Source: Anas platyrhynchos
Lineage: Eukaryota; Chordata; Aves; Anseriformes; Anatidae
Assembly: GCF_047663525.1 (NCBI RefSeq)
Contig: NC_092590.1
Location: forward strand, 19,280,001 to 19,344,000
Length of the DNA stretch: 64,000 nt
Direction of reading: 5' to 3'
Part shown: positions 60,701 to 64,000 of the stretch, one piece after another
How the letters are laid out: every line of letters begins with the position of its first letter
Position numbering within the stretch: position 1 is the stretch's first letter
Notes under the pieces: model-generated
The model's database searches: none
Told to the model about the DNA's origin: nothing
Seen by the model: only the letters and a program-made list of their open reading frames with translations
Position numbers and translations under genes: made by a program

Positions 60701-61693
60701 GTCCTGCATCCTCGTGTCTAGACAGCCCTCATTCAACTCATAACACGCATTATTTTAAAGCTGGAAACATTCCTTTCAGTTATGCCAGCTACATTAACTA
60801 CTCCAATGGCTGCACATTTTCAGAACGGAGTCTTAACTTTAAGAGCAAGTTAACAATAGAAATTTCTATAAAAGGAATAAGATGCAGAACAATAAACTTT
60901 TTTTTCCATATTTGGGACAAATGTCATAGTGTTCTGGCTTCTGACAAGTCAGTCCTACGCCACACTTGCAATTTTAACTACTTAGAAATTACTAAATGTT
61001 AGAGTTACTACTAAAAGCCATTTGCAATGAGTCATGAAGACTATTAATAACAATAAAATCATTGTTGACATAACTATAAATTCCTGGTTGCTGATAAACG
61101 ATGCACATTTTAAATATCACATTCTTCTTGGTTTAGAATGGTAGTATAATATTTCTATTAATGTATTTCTAGTTCAAGGTTTCCCAGAGGGAAACCTTGT
61201 TCAGTCTGACTCAGCTTTCAAATATTAAGTGAAACTTGGCCTCCCCTGTGGTCCACCTGAAGTCTGTTGGAGGTCACCTGGACTTACTTGGTGGAAAAAG
61301 ATACCACTAATTTACAACAACAAAAAAAACACAAACAAACACAAACAACAAAAAAACACATCAATTCTCCAGAAGCTATGTGATCTCTTAAAATAATACA
61401 CCCATCATCTTCAGACAGATATGTTTAACTTATGGTGGCACTGAGAGAATATTTCATACATTTCTTCTAGAGGTCAAACTGAGGCAATAGAGCAAAGAAA
61501 AACGCTTTAAAAAATGTATGTTAGCCCAGAAAAAATGTATTCTTGAAAGCAATAAGAAGTTATTCCATATTTGCAGTGCCGATTTGGCATGAGTGTCAAT
61601 TCTGCCAGTAACGTCTAATAATTGAAAGTTGCTTGGATTGTTAACGTCTGTGTTATAAATGGCTAACAAATATATTATGGTTATATATATAAC

Positions 61694-61737
<44 letters not shown>

Positions 61738-62858
61738 CACCATTATAAATGGTTTACAATGTATTTTTATCCTAGCCACACTTACGTGACAATTACTTTT
61801 ATTAAAAAAGCTGCTGTGACATCATTCCCTGAGTGTTATCAGGTACTGCAGGTGATTTTTTTCTGGGCTGTAAACATTTGAAGTGATTTTGTTCTTATGC
61901 CCATGTTTTATGTCTGGTGCATTCCTCCCCAGTATTTTAAAAGCATTGCATGTGAAGATATTCATAGATGATTTATACTCATACTCCTCTAATATGCTAC
62001 TTCCTGTCTCACTGCTGCGAGTCAGTCAGCAGTACAAAGCCAGAACACAAGCCAGTGCGTGCTTTATTCAAACATAAACCAACAGATTACCAAGCAGAGA
62101 CCTGTTTGGTCTAACTCTGAAGAGGTTACTCCTTCCAGGACAACAGAAGGGATGAGTCTTCACAGAAAAGCCACTTAAGTGTCTCTGCAAAGACATTAAA
62201 CTCACCATAAAGAGCATAAGGGCTGAAGACTTACAGGAAGAGCTTCAGAACCCCTGCCAATATTTGGGTTAATAGTCAACCGCCAATAACCTACTCCAAG
62301 TAACCCACAAAACACAGGACAGCTCTGTCCAGTGCAAATAACACACTGTTTCTAAGCTAAGCTCTTGGGCCATATGAGGGTGCACGTTATACCTTTTAGA
62401 AAAAGAGCCAAGACAGCAAGAGATTGGAGACAGCAGCTGTTCCTTCGTTGTAGCTGCACAAGAGGAAAGTACAACATGCTTAGGACTTTTGCAGCTTTTT
62501 TATTCCTGTTGCATTTAAAGGCTGCATGGGAAGTGGTGCTGGACAGCTTCAGGAAATTTATCCTACCTCTCTGCAGTTATCTATCTACTGGGAGAAAAAG
62601 GTACTAAAAATATAAATGTGCATCAATGTAATGTTTGGTGTATCAATAAATGGTCTGGACACCTTAATGGCCCCTCTGCTCTCAGAGCACACACCATGAT
62701 TTGTAATATCACTTACAGATCCTCGTAGAAACAAAATGGGAACTTTAATTCCAAACTTCTCTTCCAGGGCGCACACTGCAGACAGCAGCTGATAGGCCTG
62801 CTGTCCAAAGTCCTGCAAGCCTCCTTCTGAGTCACTGGGGGTCACAAGACAGGAGGTT
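46493..62858 (-). CDS. WRN: Werner syndrome RecQ helicase, 3' half (partial), thirteen coding exons seen
   Basis: WRN is a nuclear RecQ helicase and exonuclease for replication-fork and double-strand-break repair. Exons in transcript order: 62858-62717, 58951-58781, 58682-58588, 57309-57237, 57072-56999, 55464-55389, 55105-54993, 54085-53971, 52861-52748, 51678-51516, 50438-50224, 48284-48150, 46615-46493. Phases agree throughout, giving about 536 residues. The RQC winged helix includes [20 protein letters not shown] and [18 protein letters not shown]. The HRDC domain runs from ALYGKL through [20 protein letters not shown] to FCQANGLQ. A further conserved block is [20 protein letters not shown]. 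The last exon keeps the basic KRKVPAWF motif of the nuclear localisation region. The exonuclease, helicase core and most zinc-binding cysteines lie beyond base 64000. The acceptor of the penultimate exon could be 48284 or 48278; both keep frame. Confidence 0.95.
48361..48378. repeat. Poly-T tract in a WRN intron
   Basis: Eighteen T residues in a row, with a similar tract at 48536-48556. Both lie in the WRN intron just upstream (in transcript direction) of the penultimate coding exon; on the minus strand they are A-runs. Confidence 0.9.
54759..54781. repeat. Poly-T tract in a WRN intron
   Basis: About 22 T residues in a row, lying in the WRN intron between the two HRDC-encoding exons. No retrotransposon body is attached on either side, so I read it as simple sequence. 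Confidence 0.9.
58952..62716. other. WRN intron between the two RQC-encoding exons
   Basis: Intronic sequence of 3.8 kb with an A-rich tract near 59530, an ACAAA-rich patch at 61318-61356 and a TA microsatellite at 61682-61732. No further coding exon is seen. Confidence 0.6.
61682..61732. repeat. TA/CATA microsatellite
   Basis: A run of TATATA, interrupted by ACATACATACATA, in a WRN intron. It is simple sequence prone to length change. Confidence 0.95.
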
Positions 62859-64000
62859 CTGAAAGGCACAAGGGAAATATACATATACAAACCAAGTCCT
62901 CCCTCCCTTCTTTCAAAGATCATTTAGCAAGTGGTAACCAAATAAAACACACACCTCAGTTTATGTTTATGTGAGCAAATAAAGATGCCTTTAAGCATAA
63001 AGAACTAAGATTCAAAGTGCGAGATGAAGCCAAAACCAAGATCAAACACAGTTAACCCAACTGCATGTCCAAACACTAAACAGTTCTTCATGGTACTTGC
63101 TGCAACAGAACAGTGTCATCTCAGCAATCTTCCGAATTCAGTGTTTAAATATTTGGACTGTCTTTGGCATCAGACTTTGTTTAGTTGCATTTAATAGCCA
63201 AGAGATTTTTTTTCCTCTCCCCAATAAACACACACAAAATGGAAACAACTGAAGGAAACAGCAACTCTATTTTTTTTTCTATGGCTTGTTACTACACGTG
63301 TTACTGACTGGAAAAAAAATTATTGGCACAAATCACTACAAAAAATGGAGAAGGACGATGTTCTATATTCCAAATAATTTCAGTTATGTAACAAATTCAC
63401 TGTGTTACTGGTTAGTCCAAAACTGGTTAGTTTTGGCAGGGCTCAGACAAAACTTCCTTAATCCTAGAGCATATAGGAAGTGTAAGCGAGCTCGTAACTT
63501 TTTTTGCCAAGAGCAACACACTGTAACATCTCATCTCTGATCATAAAGGACTATGCGATCAGTAAGAACAAGGAATCACTTATTACAGCTTCAGGGAAAG
63601 CGAGCATGTATACACACACCACAGCTGGAGGAAAGTGTTTCTGCTCATAGCTGTGTGACTACTGACTCCTGACCCCCTGGCTTCCCTTCAGCACATCCGA
63701 GATTATTACCAGCACCAGAAAGAACGTGTGTCAGCACACACTTTTAAGAGGAGAGCAGCTCCCTTAACACTCTGGCCATTTAACCTTAGACACATGGCAC
63801 CACATCCCGCTTTCAAGGCGTTTCTTTTGGGATCAATTACTCAACAGGACTTACAAAGTGATGAACCACTGTGTATTTCACAGCCTGAGAAAGTTGCTTT
63901 AAACCACTTGGGGAACTGTGGCCACAGTTTATTTACAGGCTTTCCCAAAGCATAACTTATTGCTTATAACCTGCCTCACAGCTTCTTCAGTTATTGAGTA
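62859..64000. other. WRN intron running to the right edge
   Basis: The exon ending at 62858 needs an upstream exon that supplies two bases of a codon and the zinc-binding cysteine cluster. I find no such exon before base 64000, so this stretch is taken as intron. No other feature is recognised. Confidence 0.6.

Noticed and set aside
62859..64000. Search for the WRN exon with the zinc-binding cysteine cluster
   Set aside because: No minus-strand sequence resembling that exon is seen before the right edge, so it is assumed to lie outside.

Overview
This is a window of vertebrate nuclear DNA, most probably from a bird. Coding exons are short and bounded by GT-AG introns, promoters are CpG-rich, the region is poor in interspersed repeats, and the only clear retrotransposons are CR1 LINEs with the typical ATTCTGTG 3' tail, the signature repeat of birds and other sauropsids. 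No bacterial, phage or CRISPR-like system is present.

Layout, left to right. (1) 1-336: the last coding exon of a single-pass membrane protein that enters from the left edge; I could not name it securely. (2) 337-7850: non-coding DNA with two CR1 copies (4209-5090 and 5252-5490) and a diverged tandem array of roughly 200-300-base units (about 6726-7830) holding an (ATT)n tract. (3) 8037-10059 (+): DCTN6, complete, seven coding exons, 190 aa. (4) 10804-14911 (+): RBPMS, complete, seven coding exons, 195 aa, unusually compact, with a probable spliced 3'UTR exon to about 16940. (5) About 16945-22450: intergenic, GC-rich until about 20500, no gene recognised. (6) 23129-45938 (-): GTF2E2, complete, seven coding exons, 291 aa. 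Its 10.3-kb first intron holds SMIM18 (41056-41349) on the opposite strand. (7) 46493 to beyond the right edge (-): the 3' half of WRN, thirteen coding exons from the end of the RecQ zinc-binding region through the RQC winged helix, HRDC domain and C-terminal nuclear localisation region. The helicase half lies outside the window.

The gene set is the DCTN6-RBPMS-GTF2E2/SMIM18 neighbourhood of human chromosome 8p12. In human, WRN lies several genes further on (GSR, UBXN8, PPP2CB, TEX15 and PURG intervene) and points the other way. Here WRN abuts GTF2E2 tail-to-head with only about 0.55 kb between the WRN stop codon and the GTF2E2 start codon. An inversion of the GSR-to-WRN block would explain this. 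The genes are not an operon and do unrelated jobs: dynactin pointed-end complex, RNA binding, RNA polymerase II initiation, an uncharacterised micro-membrane protein, and DNA repair.

Exon boundaries were read by eye from splice sites, reading phase and remembered family sequences; reading phase closes across every junction of DCTN6, RBPMS, GTF2E2 and the WRN part. I found no convincing undescribed system. The most interesting points are the WRN/GTF2E2 junction, the compact RBPMS, the diverged tandem array upstream of DCTN6, and a duplicated splice donor inside DCTN6.
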